Positions 10,588 through 22,259 of a stretch of 64,000 nucleotides of DNA are shown here, piece after piece. This stretch comes from Aplidium turbinatum (Eukaryota; Chordata; Ascidiacea; Aplousobranchia; Polyclinidae), in assembly GCA_918807975.1 (NCBI GenBank), contig OU964928.1, forward strand, positions 18,341,323 to 18,405,322. Direction: 5' to 3'. The stretch's first letter is position 1. Each line of letters opens with the position of its first letter. The notes below the pieces were generated by a model. That model was not told where the DNA came from. It ran no database searches and worked only from the letters and a program-made list of their open reading frames with translations. The position numbers and the translations under genes were made by a program.

Positions 10588-11689
10588 GGGTGCAACCTAG
10601 TTCGTACCTTGAACCATTCGTACAGTCAGTTCGTACCCTGAAAAGATCGAGAGAAAAAATTATAAAAAGCCGAAGTCGCTGATCGCAGTTCAATAACACA
10701 AAGCCGAAGTCACTGATCGGAGTTTCCCCAAACAATTTGAAACAAACTTGAGAGTTAGGGTTAGCGGAAATTGCGAAACTGCGGAAAAATGTTTGTGGAA
10801 ACTGCGATTAGCGAGGGTTAGGGTAAGAGCATAGATTACTCTATGGTTAGGGTAAGCGGAAACTGCGGAAAAATGTTTGCAGAAACTGCGATCAGTGAGG
10901 GTTAGAGCATAGATTACTCTATGGTTAGGGTAAAAGTTAGCGGAAACTGCGGAAAAATGTTTGTGGAAACTGCGATTAGCGAGGGTTAGGGTAAGAGCAT
11001 AGATTACTCTATGGTTAGGGTAAGCGGAAACTGCGGGAAAATGTTTGCAGAAACTGCGATCAGCGAGGGGTTAGAGCATAGATTACTCTATGGTTAGGGT
11101 AAAAGTTAGCGGAAACTGTGGAAAAATGTTTGTGGAAACTGCGGAAAAATGTTTGCGGAAACTGCGATCAGCGAGGGTTAGAGCATAGATTACTCTATGG
11201 TTAGAATTAGGGTAAGGGTTAACGGAAACTACGGAAAAAATTTGCGAAAACTGCGATCAGCGAGGGTTAGGATTAGAACATAGATTACTCTATAGTTAGG
11301 GTTAGCGGAAACTGCGGAAAAATGTTTGCGGAAACTGCGATCAGCGACGGTTAGAGTATAGATTACTCTATGGTTAAAATTAGGGTAAGGGTTAACGGAA
11401 ACTGCGGAAAAAAAATTGCGGAAATTGCGATCAGCGAGGGTTAGGGTTAGAGCATAGATTACTCTATGGTTAGGGTTAGCGGAAACTGCGGGAAAATGTT
11501 TGCGGAAACTGCGATCAGCGGACTTCGGTTTTGAGCTATTTTTTCTCTCGATCTTTTCAGGGGGAAAATTTTAAAATGATTGCGGAAACTGCGATCAGCG
11601 ACTTCGGCTTTTTTTAATTTTTTTTCTTGATCTTTTCAAGGTACGAACTGATGGTACGAACTGTTCATGGTACGAACTAGGTTGCATCC
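10588..11689. mobile_element. 1.1-kb DNA element with 9-bp target duplication and internal minisatellite
   Basis: The ends are inverted: GGGTGCAACCTAGTTCGTACC-like on the left and GGTACGAACTAGGTTGCATCC-like on the right. It is flanked by AAGCTATTA (10579-10587) and AAGCTACTA (11690-11698), a 9-bp duplication with one mismatch. The interior is mostly tandem repeats (10740-11520). There is no coding capacity. A 181-bp relative lies at 57659-57839. A 9-bp duplication fits Mutator-like elements, but the superfamily is not proven. Confidence 0.8.
10740..11520. repeat. Minisatellite with GGGTTAG words and repeated hairpins
   Basis: Irregular units of roughly 80-110 bp combine the words GCGGAAACTGCGATCAGCGA, GGTTAGGGTTAG and CATAGATTACTCTATG. 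I count eight copies of the last word or close variants (near 10829, 10907, 10991, 11075, 11184, 11277, 11355 and 11451). Each can fold into a 6-bp stem (CATAGA/TCTATG) with a TTAC loop. Confidence 0.8.
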
Positions 11690-12700
11690 AAGCTACTAGC
11701 TATCAATCCATCCATCAGTGCGATCAAGCTATCAATCAAGCTTGATTGATTGATAGAAGCTACTGTACTGTTCTGCCAACAAATTAAAATCAAAATTTTA
11801 CAAGTGCTCCAGTGATATTAAAAATGTTCTATTCCGCTTATATTGTACTCCAATGTATGCATGTCATCTGTGGGAAAATTATCATCAACGTGACCTTAAT
11901 CGCCTGCGTGTTGCCTTCAATAACGCATTTAGAATTATTCACAATTTGCCTAAACACTATATAGCGTACGACGTACATGAACATAAAGTCTTGTGCAACA
12001 TTATAACATTTGAAGCATTTATTCAGAAATATGTTTTCTCTTTTGTTGAAAGATGCGACGTATCGTCTAACTCTATTGTTGCCTCCCTGATGAGGTCCGA
12101 TTGCCATCATATATCAAATTACCGTCTTCATTATAAGAATTCTATGTATGCTTTTTACTTAGTCTTGATGGCTGCCATGTCATTTGATTGTTAGTATCGT
12201 TCTGAAGATTTTCAATTCTTCTAACTTGTAACAGTAAATAACCTATTTAGTGAAAGTTTAAACTGACGACATCCAAAGTGGCTCTCTGTGACCTTTGTGC
12301 ATTTGCAGCTTGTGTATTATTTCGTTGTTTTGTTTTGGATATGGACAACTTTGTCTGACGCAAATAAATAATAAATATTGTATTCAAGACATACGGTATA
12401 GGCCTAGTAAGTGATTACTGCTTGTCGTGCTTGATAAAAGATAGTTACACTATAGTTGACAAGCATATAAAGGCAAATAGTAGGAATGAAACAACACATT
12501 TTTAACGGCAATAGAACATTTAGAAAATCTTGCTTTTAGCATATTGCTAGAACAATGAAACAACCGTAAAGTGGTACCGTAGTTTTTGTCGGATTTTGTT
12601 TACAGTGCTCATAGTTTGGATTTTTGGTGGAAATTTGGAAGTGGATTTTCATTTTAAATTGTAAAATCTATACATCTCTGCCATGCACTGGAGTTTAGGT

Positions 12701-13939
12701 CAGGGTTTCCCAACTGTGTGTCATGATTTTAGAAGACTCCGAAATGACATGATTCAAACTTTCAAGTATCTTCAAAATTTTTATGATGTTAATGAAAAAG
12801 AAATTTTTTCCTTACATGAAGGTGTCCACAACACTCGAGGTCACAAATTTAAATTAAAAGTCAGTACCTTCAAAACAACAAAACGAAGAAATTTTTTTCC
12901 GAATCGGATCGTAAATGAATGGAATAAGTTACCCGAGCAAATTGTCACAGCACCTAGTTTAAACAGCTTCAAAGCAAGACTGGATCACCACTGGCGAAAT
13001 AGAGAAGTTAAATTTGACCCAATTGGGTAGTCATATTTTGCAAGTACTGGCCGCCTCCACTAATGCTGACATTCAGTACATCTTGTAACTTGTACAGTAT
13101 ATAACGTATGTAGCCCATTATTGTATGATGTATTGTATACCTATCTCTACTGACAGTTATATTCTATCTTATATGGTGTCTCCAGCCCCAGGTGTTTTTG
13201 TTTGATTTTAGTGTTATGCTGTGCCTTAAATAAGATATGTATCATCTAGGTAGTATTGACTCGTTTTTCTTGGTGTTTTGTCTCTTGTTTATGACTTCCT
13301 TGTTGGTATTCTATTTCGTTTTTTTTTTATTTATTTAATATTGATACGTAAGTTATGAAGGTGAAAAAGCACTGCTGTGCTTGCAACACCATTATTATTA
13401 TTATTATTATTATATTATTATATGATAAATGTGTTTTGTATGTTTTTGTTTATTTTCTAACAAACTGAACTGAATGGCACACTTGTGTGCGCAAGAGGTC
13501 GCAAATGTGCTGCAAAAGTCTGGCGATTTGAATTTTGTAACCTTAGCGCAAAGTTGTGAAATGCCGAATTAGTTTGGAAGGGAGCATTTACTTTCATATT
13601 ACAGTATATCAAAATTAAGTGCACCAATTGCTTGATCATCAGACCTCTGCCACTCACACCTGATGTCAAGCCTCAATTCAAGACTCCCACCTGATGTCAA
13701 GCAATAGCAGGCCCACCTTTTCCATTGCAGTAAAAGTAAAATGATTTTACTGATTTATGTGTTGATTATAAGTAAAGGTAACTTTAAATAACTGCTATCA
13801 ATTATCATGTAACAATTTTGATCAAAAAGTTAGTAACAAGCATATTTCCAAAAAAAGATTGAGGGAGTAAGTCAATGTGCCACGGCAGTGTGCAAAATTT
13901 TTTGATGTGCCATAGTATAAAGAAGCTTAAAAACTACTG
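12701..13939. mobile_element. Possible hAT-like element containing a LINE fragment
   Basis: The left end CAGGGTTTCCCAACTGTG and the right end (complement CAGTAGTTTTTAAGC followed by GGCACATC) resemble hAT-MITE termini. The flanking 8-mers GTTTAGGT and GTCTAGCC match at only 5 of 8 positions, so the boundaries are tentative. A LINE 3' fragment occupies the left part. Confidence 0.4.
12727..13420 (+). mobile_element. LINE 3' fragment with ATT-repeat tail
   Basis: The frame at 12729-13030 encodes the ORF2 C-terminus common to jockey/CR1-type LINEs: RRLRNDMIQTFKYL, then RRNFFPNRIVNEWNKLP and SLNSFKARLDHHW. It ends at a stop near 13030. A 3' untranslated stretch follows and finishes in (ATT)n at about 13389-13418. 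Only the last ~100 codons remain, so it is heavily 5'-truncated. Confidence 0.75.
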
Positions 13940-14036
13940 GTCTAGCCTCAAATACAGTAATATAGTAAAACTTAACAGTAATAAAGGGAAAAATGGCAAA
14001 CCAAAAAGAATGTACCGGTAAGGTTCGTACATTAAT

Positions 14037-14618
14037 TGGTCACAGCGGTAAACCATAATCTCTTCGTGGGAAAATTGTAACATAAGATTCCCAAATCCGT
14101 TCGTCTGCATGTAATGACCGAGGAAACACACACTTGAACTTCTTTTCAAACAGTGTATTTCTGTAAAATTAGCCCGTGACTATCGAAAATGAGACGCCAC
14201 ACCCGTACGCCTCTAAAACTGTCACTACAGAACAGATTAATTGGATAAAAGACGGAACCTTTGTCCAGCTAGCAAGCACTAAGCCAACAGTTAAATGTGC
14301 GGCCAACTTTCAAACAATCATTTTACGAATGACCAGAATAGATAGCAATATCTCAAATTCACGTATGCAGTACTGTGACGCAATAATGAAAGACAATTAT
14401 GAAGTCATTCCAACAGGTGTTTAAAGCTGATGTAATATTTCCTGTTTAAACAGGTTTCAAACTGAAACAGGCCCAAACAAGTCCAAACAGGTTTGACACA
14501 AGTCTATGAACGATGGTGCAATTTTGGCACATTTTCTAGCAACTTCCATGACGTAATATTCAGTAGACTTGAACGGTTTTTATATGACGTTTGAATAGGT
14601 GAACCATTGTCTGGAACA
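14037..14618 (-). repeat. 3' LTR of the BEL/Pao element
   Basis: 582 bp, about 99% identical to the other LTR by eye. On the + strand it begins TGGTCACAGCGG and ends GTCTGGAACA. TTAAT flanks it on the outer side. Confidence 0.88.
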
Positions 14619-14927
14619 TAGCGGCCCCTAGTTATGACAGTCTGACATGGCATAACTAAAAAAAAATTGACGACAATTGTGAGCCAATGAATAAAAACAC
14701 ATAATACACTAATTGTTTGAATCACTCACGTTTAAGTTAATACGCAAATACAAAGGGCATGCAAAGAATGAACAGCAATAAGAAATAATACACGACGATA
14801 CATGAAATTGGTACCATAGGTACACGCTAAAATGACGCTATATACAATTGTTGCGATAATAACCGACTGTTCTGGGCTCAGACAAGGGTCGGCCACCGCA
14901 GACAAAACCAGGCTCAAACCCTAACAC

Positions 14928-16193
14928 TTAGGTGTTCTTTACGGGGGCGAGGCACGAAATATCCCTCAACACGTAGTCTACTTTCACTTTCCCCGTACTC
15001 TCATCATAGTTGCAGACGGCAACTTTGGCTCTACGAACCACAGGCTTCCCTTTCCTAATTTGTGGAACTACCTCATGCACCCTCCCAAGTTGATACTTCC
15101 CACGTTTACCAATGTCTTGGAGAGAACCTACCACTACAAGTTGACCAGGCTCCAAATTCTCGGCCATTTTTAGCCATTTTTTCCGGCCCTGAAGACCTGG
15201 CAAGTAAAAATCGATCCATTTACTCCAAAACTGCTGAGAAAGTGACAAATTGAACCGATAATCCTTTCTTAGTTGGTCACGATCATGTGGTTGCCCAACA
15301 GCACAGTATGGGTCTAAGTATGGGGTCAAAAGTGAGGCAGGGGTGATGACAGTAAAATCCCTAGGGTCGTCACTCAAAGGTACCAAAGGGCGTTCGTTCA
15401 CGATCCGAACGGCACTACTGGTGTACGTAAGCAGTTCAATGAAATTGGGCTTACGAATCGAAGAGTCCAAAATGTGAAAAAAGTACATGGTCATATCGGC
15501 CACGAAACCAAATCTACCAAGCCGAAATCTTGCCAAGACATCTACAAGAGGGTTTAACAAGTCAGGACCCGAAAACATTACATCATTAACACAAGTTCCT
15601 CGAAATTCAGACTTGCCATCGTAAACAATACGCTTTTTTAATTGTGACGTCACAAAGTATGGTAAATACCATTCAAATCCCTTGACATTTCCTGCTTCAC
15701 CAGCACGCTCAATATAGCCATTAGATTTAAGATCTTTCATGGTGTCAGTAAGGAAATCACGAAGTTCAGGTTGTTTTAAAGCTTTCTTTCTTAAAGCAGC
15801 AGCTCTATCTGACGCCAACACAAAATTGTTAGGTAGATCAATATCTTCCTTCAACGGAACAGGTATCTCAAATCGACCATCTTTCAACTCAATATTCGGT
15901 TCGACAAGTTCTCTAGCCAAAATATCATTGCGAGACAATTCACAGGTTTCATTTTGCAAAGTCAAATCCTGAATGACTTTATTCAGGTCTGCTATTTCCA
16001 TATCACGAGACTGAATTTTACGCTGAAAGCCAGAGATGACATCCGACTCTGAAGACGTCTGCACTCTGCACACTTTAGCAACGCTTTCAACTAAGGGTGA
16101 CTTACCACCACAAGCCAACCAACCGAGAGGAGTGAGTAAAGCATGCGGTTCACTACGATTTTCACCAACACGCTCTTCTTTTGCACACATCAA
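14928..16193 (-). pseudogene. BEL/Pao pol-region fossil (RT part and DUF5641)
   Basis: The C-terminal ~150 residues match the DUF5641 domain that follows integrase in BEL/Pao elements. The central part resembles the N-terminal portion of reverse transcriptase. It is shorter than a family pol region and is treated as part of the fossil element at 14037-19567. Confidence 0.75.
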
Positions 16194-16240
16194 ATAAGCG
16201 TTGTCGTTGCCAATCAGTACGGTACATCTACAGTACTAAA

Positions 16241-17491
16241 TCAATCATTCAAATGAAACATATTCACGTCATGAAAATGACGGAAACCATTTAAATCCTG
16301 CTTATGTGGTAAAGTCTTAACATCGTCAGCCCAAGCTGGGTTAACCACCGAAGTTATATCACAAAACAGTTCATTCGTCTCTAACGACTGAATGTTGAGT
16401 TTAACAAGTTCAGCACAAGTAGGTTTCTGACCAGCCAGAGTATCCATTTTAAACGACGCTTTATCATACGGTTTAAGACCAAGTTCGCACACCAAATCAC
16501 TTGAAACAAACGTCAACTGCGAACCAGGATCATGCTGACAATACACCAACTTCGATTTGCCAGTCATTGGATTCAAAACACGAGCAGCAGTAACGCGGTT
16601 AAAAGCTGCTTTAACATTTCCAATCTTAACATTACGCACAGGAACTCTGGCACCAGCCTCATCTTTACCGACCAAATCCAGAGAATCACGTGACGTCACA
16701 TAAAAATCATGCAGAAGAAAATAGTGTTTCCTATCGTTGGTAGGTCCACACTTACGACAGTTATTTGCATGATTACAGTCTCTAACCATATGCTGGTGCA
16801 AACAATTCAAGCATTTGCCAGCTTTCACAATGACATCTCTCCGATCTTTAGGTGTCAAGCGCAAAAATTCTTTACAATTAGACAAAAAATGATATTCAAC
16901 TTGACCACGTGACGAACAACAAATACATGCCGGCAGGTCTTTTCGTCTAGCCTCACCACCGCGCGGTGCGCCAACAGCAGTCGAGTACTGCGAACTTCCT
17001 GACATGACATTATCATGGGGTTTTACAGACGTCTGCCTAACCGGACATGAAGGCAATTTTCCTTTGCCAAACTTTTTAAAATGCTGCGACTCACCAGAAT
17101 CGCCCATTAGCATAATGCTAAAATCAGTCGACTTGCGCGTTTCCTCCCGTACTACAAAATCAAACAAACTTTGAAAAGTAGGTTCCTCAGTGCTACCATA
17201 CTGATCACCTAAAAAGTCAAGATAACGCTGCTTAGCGTCAAACGGGAGTCGCTTAGCCAAATCCAAAACAAAACATCCTTCTAATTTATCACGCTGACCA
17301 TAAGCTTTCGCGTAAAGCAAACACTGCGACAATTCATCTTTAAACTCTTTCAAATCACTGGAAGAGATAGAAGTCAGTTTGCTACCATAGCGATACTTTC
17401 TAATTTCTGGTTCTGCGAAAAGACCTCCACGAACTCCAAAACGTTGGGACAAGCGAGCTAACGACATTTCTATCCTGTCTTCCTCTGACAA
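16241..17491 (-). pseudogene. BEL/Pao gag/protease-region fossil with zinc knuckle
   Basis: It contains Cys/His-rich motifs of a gag zinc knuckle (CLNCLHQHMVRDC and the following NCRKCG), then a retropepsin-like region of the DUF1758 type. It is part of the element at 14037-19567. Confidence 0.75.
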
Positions 17492-18398
17492 GCCTTGGCT
17501 CTACAGCCTTCGGAAGACCCTTAGCCGCGGCCCTGAGACCTCCTGAAACAGCTTGAAAAGATGTGGATTGTACTGGTCCACTTACAGATTGAACAGGCGT
17601 CTGAAAAAGGTTATGTAAATTAAACTGTGATTGATGTTCACTTCTGGAATGCCTAGAAGATCCCTTCTTAGAGCTACGCCGGGAGCCCACCTCTGATCGA
17701 TATTCAGCTAATGCCACTTCCTTACGTTGTTCAGCCCTCAACTGAGCGTCTTTGAGTGCGAACTCAGCAGCTCTCGCTTCGGCTTTCGCGGCAGCCTCAG
17801 TTCGTACGGCCTCAGCTCTCGCGGTGGCCTCAGCAGCTCTCGCTTCGGCTTCGGCTTGTATCTGGAGCTCCTCTCGTCTTAGCTGTAGGTTAATTGGTGC
17901 CACTATCCGTGACGAGCTCTCAGACATCCTAGTGCTTACATTTGAGGCGCTATCCTCAGGATGTATGTCAGCATCCAACCTATCTGAGAACTCACTTTCT
18001 TTTTGTTCGAAGTTATTTTTTAACGAGTTAAATTCGGGATCTACCCTATCACGAAGTTCTGCTAAGATTGCAGAGTTAAAAATTTTACTCAAGAGAGCAT
18101 GGAAATGCCGTAATTCCTCTTCTAAAGTAGATAAGTTAGATCGAAAAATTAACAGTTCCTGCTTATCACTCAAAGAACCTAGGGCCACAGAAAGTTTCCC
18201 AATTTGAGTCAAAATATCCCGTCTAAGATGCCGGGCCTCTCGAACTGACTTAGCCTCATCGTTAATGGGTCCCTCCCCAGAATGGCCTGCCCGACCGCAA
18301 AGAACATCATCAGGCTTAAACTCAGTCGAGTCGACGGCGGTCGAGTCCCTGTCACCACTGAGTGTAGACATATTAAATGTTAGGGCTAAATTTAACAA
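17400..18398 (-). pseudogene. BEL/Pao gag N-terminal region fossil
   Basis: An acidic N-terminus is followed by a long Ala/Glu/Arg-rich stretch of predicted coiled coil (repeated AEA/RAE words) and a Ser/Arg-rich segment. It overlaps the next region, as is common in LTR elements. No closer function is visible. Confidence 0.65.
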
Positions 18399-18639
18399 TT
18401 AAAAAATTAAGTTACACAAACACACAAAATTACAGTAGTTATAAAAAACTTAACTGCAAAGACCGTGAAAATACAAAAAAGAATTTAAATGCACGATACC
18501 GTAGCTGTACGAGTATGTGAAGTCCAAACGTCCACAAAACTTGCTTGGATTCTTCCACTTGAATCTTCAAGCACAGATGGATTGCCTTTAATCTTCTTTC
18601 TTGCCAATAAATGTCAAAGTTATTTTTCTTCTGTACCAA

Positions 18640-18985
18640 ACTGAGAAGAAATGTCTTCAATTTTCTTTGCTTCTTTAAACTACCAACCAATAAGATCTTC
18701 TTTTATTATTTCTTTGCTTCTAAGTGCTTCTTAGCCTACCAACTAACAAACTTCGTCTTTTATTTTTTGCTTCTAAGTGCTTCTGTGCCAAACACTAGAC
18801 AGAGAATCGTCTTTTTTTTTTTTGCTTTAATTTCTTCTTGACCTACCAACTGACAAGAACTCGTCTTTTATTTTTTTATGCTTTAATTTCTTCTTGACCT
18901 ACCAACTGACAAAAATCGTCTTTTATTTTTTGCTTCTAAGTGCTTCTGTGCCAAACACTAGACAGAGAATCGTCTTTTATTTTTT
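18640..18985. repeat. Irregular tandem repeats in the BEL/Pao leader
   Basis: Repeated words TCGTCTTTTATTTTT, TGCTTCTAAGTGCTTCT and ACCTACCAACTGACAA alternate with a variable period between the 5' LTR and the gag-like region. This is probably expansion of the untranslated leader. Confidence 0.7.
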
Positions 18986-18986
18986 A

Positions 18987-19567
18987 TGGTCACAGCGGTA
19001 AACCATAATCTCTTCGTGGGAAAATTGTAACATAAGATTCCCAAATCCGTTCGTCTGCATGTAATGACCGAGGAAACACACACTTGAACTTCTTTTCAAA
19101 CAGTGTATTTCTGTAAAATTAGCCCGCGGCTATCGAAAATGAGACGCCACACCGTACGCCTCTAAAACTGTCACTACAGAACAGATTAATTGGATAAAAG
19201 ACGGAACCTTTGTCCAGCTAGCAAGCACTAAGCCAACAGTTAAATGTGCGGCCAACTTTCAAACAATCATTTTACGAATGACCAGAATAGATAGCAATAT
19301 CTCAAATTCACGTATGCAGTACTGTGACGCAATAATGAAAGACAATTATGAAGTCATTTCAACAGGTGTTTAAAGCTGATGTAATATTTTCTGTTTAAAC
19401 AGGTTTCAAACTGAAACAGGCCCAAACAAGTCCAAACAGGTTTGACACAAGTCTATGAACGATGGTGCAATTTTGGCACATTTTCTAGCAACTTCCATGA
19501 CGTAATATTCAGTAGACTTGAACGGTTTTTATATGACGTTTGAATAGGTGAACCATTGTCTGGAACA
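18987..19567 (-). repeat. 5' LTR of the BEL/Pao element
   Basis: 581 bp. It is oriented so that element transcription runs leftward, away from the HINT2-like gene. The outer duplication TTAAT lies at 19568-19572. Confidence 0.88.
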
Positions 19568-19810
19568 TTAATAAAATGCATTTTTTTTAAATCAGTACCT
19601 TAAAGCAGTACAACTTTTTTTGAAACGACACTTTTGTTTTTATGTGTAAAAATACATTACATATGCTTATAATTGGGTTTATAAACACATTTATTTTTTG
19701 TCTAGAACAAGTAAATTGTGTGTTGAGTTTGTATCAAAAAATATCTTTTTAATCACTAGAAATATATATGATTTTGATTTTGTATATTCAAGCTGGAATA
19801 TTTTCAAAAG

Positions 19811-20335
19811 ATGGCAAAAGTCTTGCTCAGAATTGGAAGACAAGGGATTCATGCTGCAAATCCACACTTACACCAGATCGCAAAGTGCAATTTATGTAAA
19901 AATTCTGCAACCAGATTTCTTATACCGATTTGTCAATATGGAAGCCAAGGGAGCGATGAAGTAAATAAGGCAAAAGCAGCAGCTGCAGCTCAAGAACAGC
20001 CTACAATTTTTAGTAAAATTATTGACAAAAGTATTCCTGCCAACATTGTATGTGAGGATGAAATGTGCCTTGCTTTTCATGATGTTAGTCCACAAGCTCC
20101 TGTACATGTACTTGTAATTCCAAAAAGAAGAATTAATCAGCTGAGTACAGCTACTGATGATGACACGCACTTATTAGGACATTTACTGACCACAGCAAGA
20201 AAAGTGGCTAAAGACTTGAAACTGGACAAAGGATATCGGATTGTAATTAATGATGGCGTGGAGGGATCGCAGTCTGTATACCATTTGCACATTCATATAC
20301 TTGGTGGAAGGCAAATGGGCTGGCCACCTGGTTAA
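19811..20335 (+). CDS. HINT2: Histidine triad nucleotide-binding protein, HINT2-like
   Basis: A single open frame of 174 residues. The HIT domain spans about residues 65-174: [19 protein letters not shown], then [10 protein letters not shown], and the catalytic triad motif [18 protein letters not shown] at the C-terminus, which is nearly identical to vertebrate HINT1/HINT2. The 60-residue N-terminal extension is basic and lacks acidic residues for its first 45 positions, which fits a mitochondrial presequence. The family hydrolyses adenosine 5'-phosphoramidates. No intron interrupts the frame, which is unusual beside the intron-rich RIM gene and suggests a possible retrocopy or intron loss. 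ATG at 19811 is the first in frame. HINT1 is the alternative identity if the extension is not a presequence. Confidence 0.88.
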   Translation: MAKVLLRIGRQGIHAANPHLHQIAKCNLCKNSATRFLIPICQYGSQGSDEVNKAKAAAAAQEQPTIFSKIIDKSIPANIVCEDEMCLAFHDVSPQAPVHVLVIPKRRINQLSTATDDDTHLLGHLLTTARKVAKDLKLDKGYRIVINDGVEGSQSVYHLHIHILGGRQMGWPPG

Positions 20336-20769
20336 ATTGTTGATTAATACTACATGGTATATTGTAAGCAAGAGGCTATTGGCTTCTTGCTATTCAACTT
20401 ACTTGGCAAACGTTCATTAGGTTACTATTGGTATATGTAGTGTATTGTATAATATTGGTTTTCAGCTGACTTTTCTCGTGTAATGCAGTGTAGCTTCAAT
20501 TGGTAATATTGCCCTGATTTTTTGACCAACATGATGTCTCAAGACCTTTGTGTGTAAATTGTTGAGAATATTTTCCATAACCCAAATAATTTTGAAGTAT
20601 CAGCCTGATATTTGTATTGTCTTGATTTTTCATTATGTTGACTGAATGGTATGATTACGGTATTTACTGTGGTGATTAAGTGATATAATCATGCAAACTC
20701 AACCTTTACCCTGAAGTACCCATGAAGAAGGGTCTGCAATTTAAAAAATGTTTATGTGTATCCTTCTTA

Positions 20770-21430
20770 TTCTGACTTTGTTCCCACTTCAAGTGGGGTC
20801 GCCAGTAGATTACAGTCCTCCACATCCCTCTGCCAGCAGCATCTCCCTCCTTTCACCCACTATTTCCATATCTTCTGTCAAACAATCTTTCCGTCTTTTC
20901 TGCCTTCCTCCCTTTCTTTTACCAACTTCCAATTGTCTTATTTTTTTCCGACATAATCTTTGTTTCATACGACATGATCCAACCATTTAAGGGATGACTC
21001 TCTCAGCTTTCTAATCTGCATTCATTCTCTGATGACTTCATTTCTTACTCTGTCCTTCTTTGTCAACCCCAGAGACCATCGCAACATTTTCATTTCTTTC
21101 ACTTGCATTTTCCTTTTCTGTGTTTTCGTCATGGCTACCGCCTGCATCCCATACAAAATTTCTGGTCTTACCATCGTTTTATAAAGTTTCTCCTTCAGCT
21201 TTTCTGGCACATTTCTGTCACACATGACTCCTGTTATTTTCTTCCACGCTCCCCATTTTGCCTGGTATCTCTTTGTCATCTCTCTGTCGCTCGTTCCGTT
21301 CTCATGAACTGTCGAACCAAGATATTTGAATTCTGAAACTTGTTCACCGTTTTTCCTTGCAGTTGTAGGCTATTTCTGTTTAATTTTCTTCGTCATTATC
21401 TTCTGTTTACCTCTGAAGTTTGAGATATTC
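20770..21430 (-). mobile_element. LINE (RTE-like) ORF 3' fragment
   Basis: On the - strand, EFKYLGSTVHENGTSDREMT continues into KWGAWKKITGVMCDRNVP, KLYKTMVRPEILYGMQAV and MLRWSLGLTKKDRVRNEVIRE. This is the typical C-terminal reverse-transcriptase tail of RTE-type non-LTR elements. Downstream words resemble the basic GR-rich end of that ORF after frame breaks. Only the 3' ~0.65 kb remains. Confidence 0.8.
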
Positions 21431-21509
21431 TATCTTGTCTGCTTATTTTCATGCCACTATCTTCTATCGCTGCTCTCGTACAGTGGTAAATATGGCCAAA
21501 TGTGTTCGG

Positions 21510-21783
21510 TTTTTAATGTTTATCCTCGTACTGATGAAGCCTTGATAGGTTATTACTGAAACTTTCGCATACTTGTAGAGGCTTTTGACTCAGGGCCAGT
21601 TACCGAGATTGGCAGAGTGAAGTTTTTGATTGTTGAAATGTTGTTGTCCTGGAATTATTCCATTCACCAGGTGCCACTGAATGAAGAACACTCCTGAAAT
21701 GCGTTGCTCTAGCGCACACCTCGAGAGCCGAACCAGCGCCGCGTGATCTTGAGTCGAGCGCGTATCCAATGAACTAACGGGGC
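21510..21783 (-). mobile_element. tRNA-derived SINE, copy A
   Basis: The - strand starts GCCCCGTTAGTTCATTGGAT (A-box region), then GCGCTGGTTCGGCTCTCGAG (B box GGTTCGGCTC), followed by the family body (TGAGCAACGCATTTCAGGAG-like), CGGTAACTGGCCCTGAGTC and a tail with ACCTATCAAGGCTT. The same family occurs at 27690, 57498, 58800 and, as a head only, at 59869. Confidence 0.8.
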
Positions 21784-22009
21784 ACTTCAGTATTTCTCAC
21801 TCTGTAGGTTCCTAGTCCCCTAAAGTTTGTAATTACATTTATAATCACAAATATATCTTTCTGAAGGTATCTTGTAATGTGCCGTTGTTTCCACCTCAAT
21901 GTGATCCTCTTTAAAACTGCAATCCTTCGTTAAATTGTGTCGTTACTTTCTTACAATTTCTTCTTGGTAAAAACAAGTGCTTTTTTGCCAAGTGTCATGC
22001 AATGTTTTT

Positions 22010-22256
22010 TTAAGGGATGTGGGGATTTGTACAGTCATTAAGGCCCTTATCGAACGAAAATGAATGACGGCATACTCGAGTTTCACCTTTGTTTGGGGTC
22101 ATCAGTGGTGCATATTCATGTGTCTTCGGGAATCGAACTTCCAACTTGATTGGAATTGTGGACGTCTCTGAGATGAGTGTTGAGTGGGAATGAAACCTAC
22201 GTTGAGATTGTATTGCGGTATCCCATATGCCGTTCTTAACCACTCGACCACGTTTC
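22010..22256 (-). mobile_element. tRNA-related SINE (Leu/Ser-like head)
   Basis: On the - strand GTGGTCGAGTGGTTAAG matches a type-II tRNA A-box/D-arm. AAGTTCGATTCCC (complement at 22128-22140) is a good B box, but about 110 nt away, longer than in a tRNA. A second B-like word, GGTTTCATTCC, lies between. I read this as a tRNA-derived SINE rather than a tRNA gene. No flanking duplication was found. Confidence 0.5.
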
Positions 22257-22259
22257 AAG

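Larger units (their letters stand above)
10395..12380 (+). mobile_element. LINE 3' fragment (RT C-terminal region), split by a DNA element
   Basis: Translated pieces around 10490-10578 (EIKFVDSVNYLGVLFDM, allowing for frame breaks) and 11760-12170 (LRVAFNNAFRIIHNLP and flanking residues) match the C-terminal reverse-transcriptase and connection region of jockey/CR1-like non-LTR retrotransposons. The two pieces are separated by the 1.1-kb element at 10588-11689 and are contiguous once it is removed. The 3' end runs into AAATAAATAATAAATATT near 12360. It is 5'-truncated and the reading frame is damaged. Confidence 0.65.
14037..19567 (-). mobile_element. BEL/Pao LTR retrotransposon (fossil)
   Basis: The two LTRs (14037-14618 and 18987-19567) are direct repeats of about 581 bp with TG...CA ends and a 5-bp target duplication TTAAT (14032-14036 and 19568-19572). 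Internal regions on the - strand resemble gag with a zinc-knuckle region, an aspartic-protease-like region, part of reverse transcriptase, and the C-terminal DUF5641-type domain characteristic of BEL/Pao. The LTRs differ at only about five sites, so insertion was recent. The element is shorter than a full-length BEL/Pao and looks broken, with perhaps two or three breaks. It lies about 240 bp upstream of the HINT2-like gene, in the opposite orientation. Confidence 0.88.

Noticed and set aside
10740-11520. Interstitial telomere array or CRISPR-like array
   Set aside because: GGGTTAG words are embedded in longer degenerate units inside a bounded DNA element. There are no uniform repeats with unique spacers.
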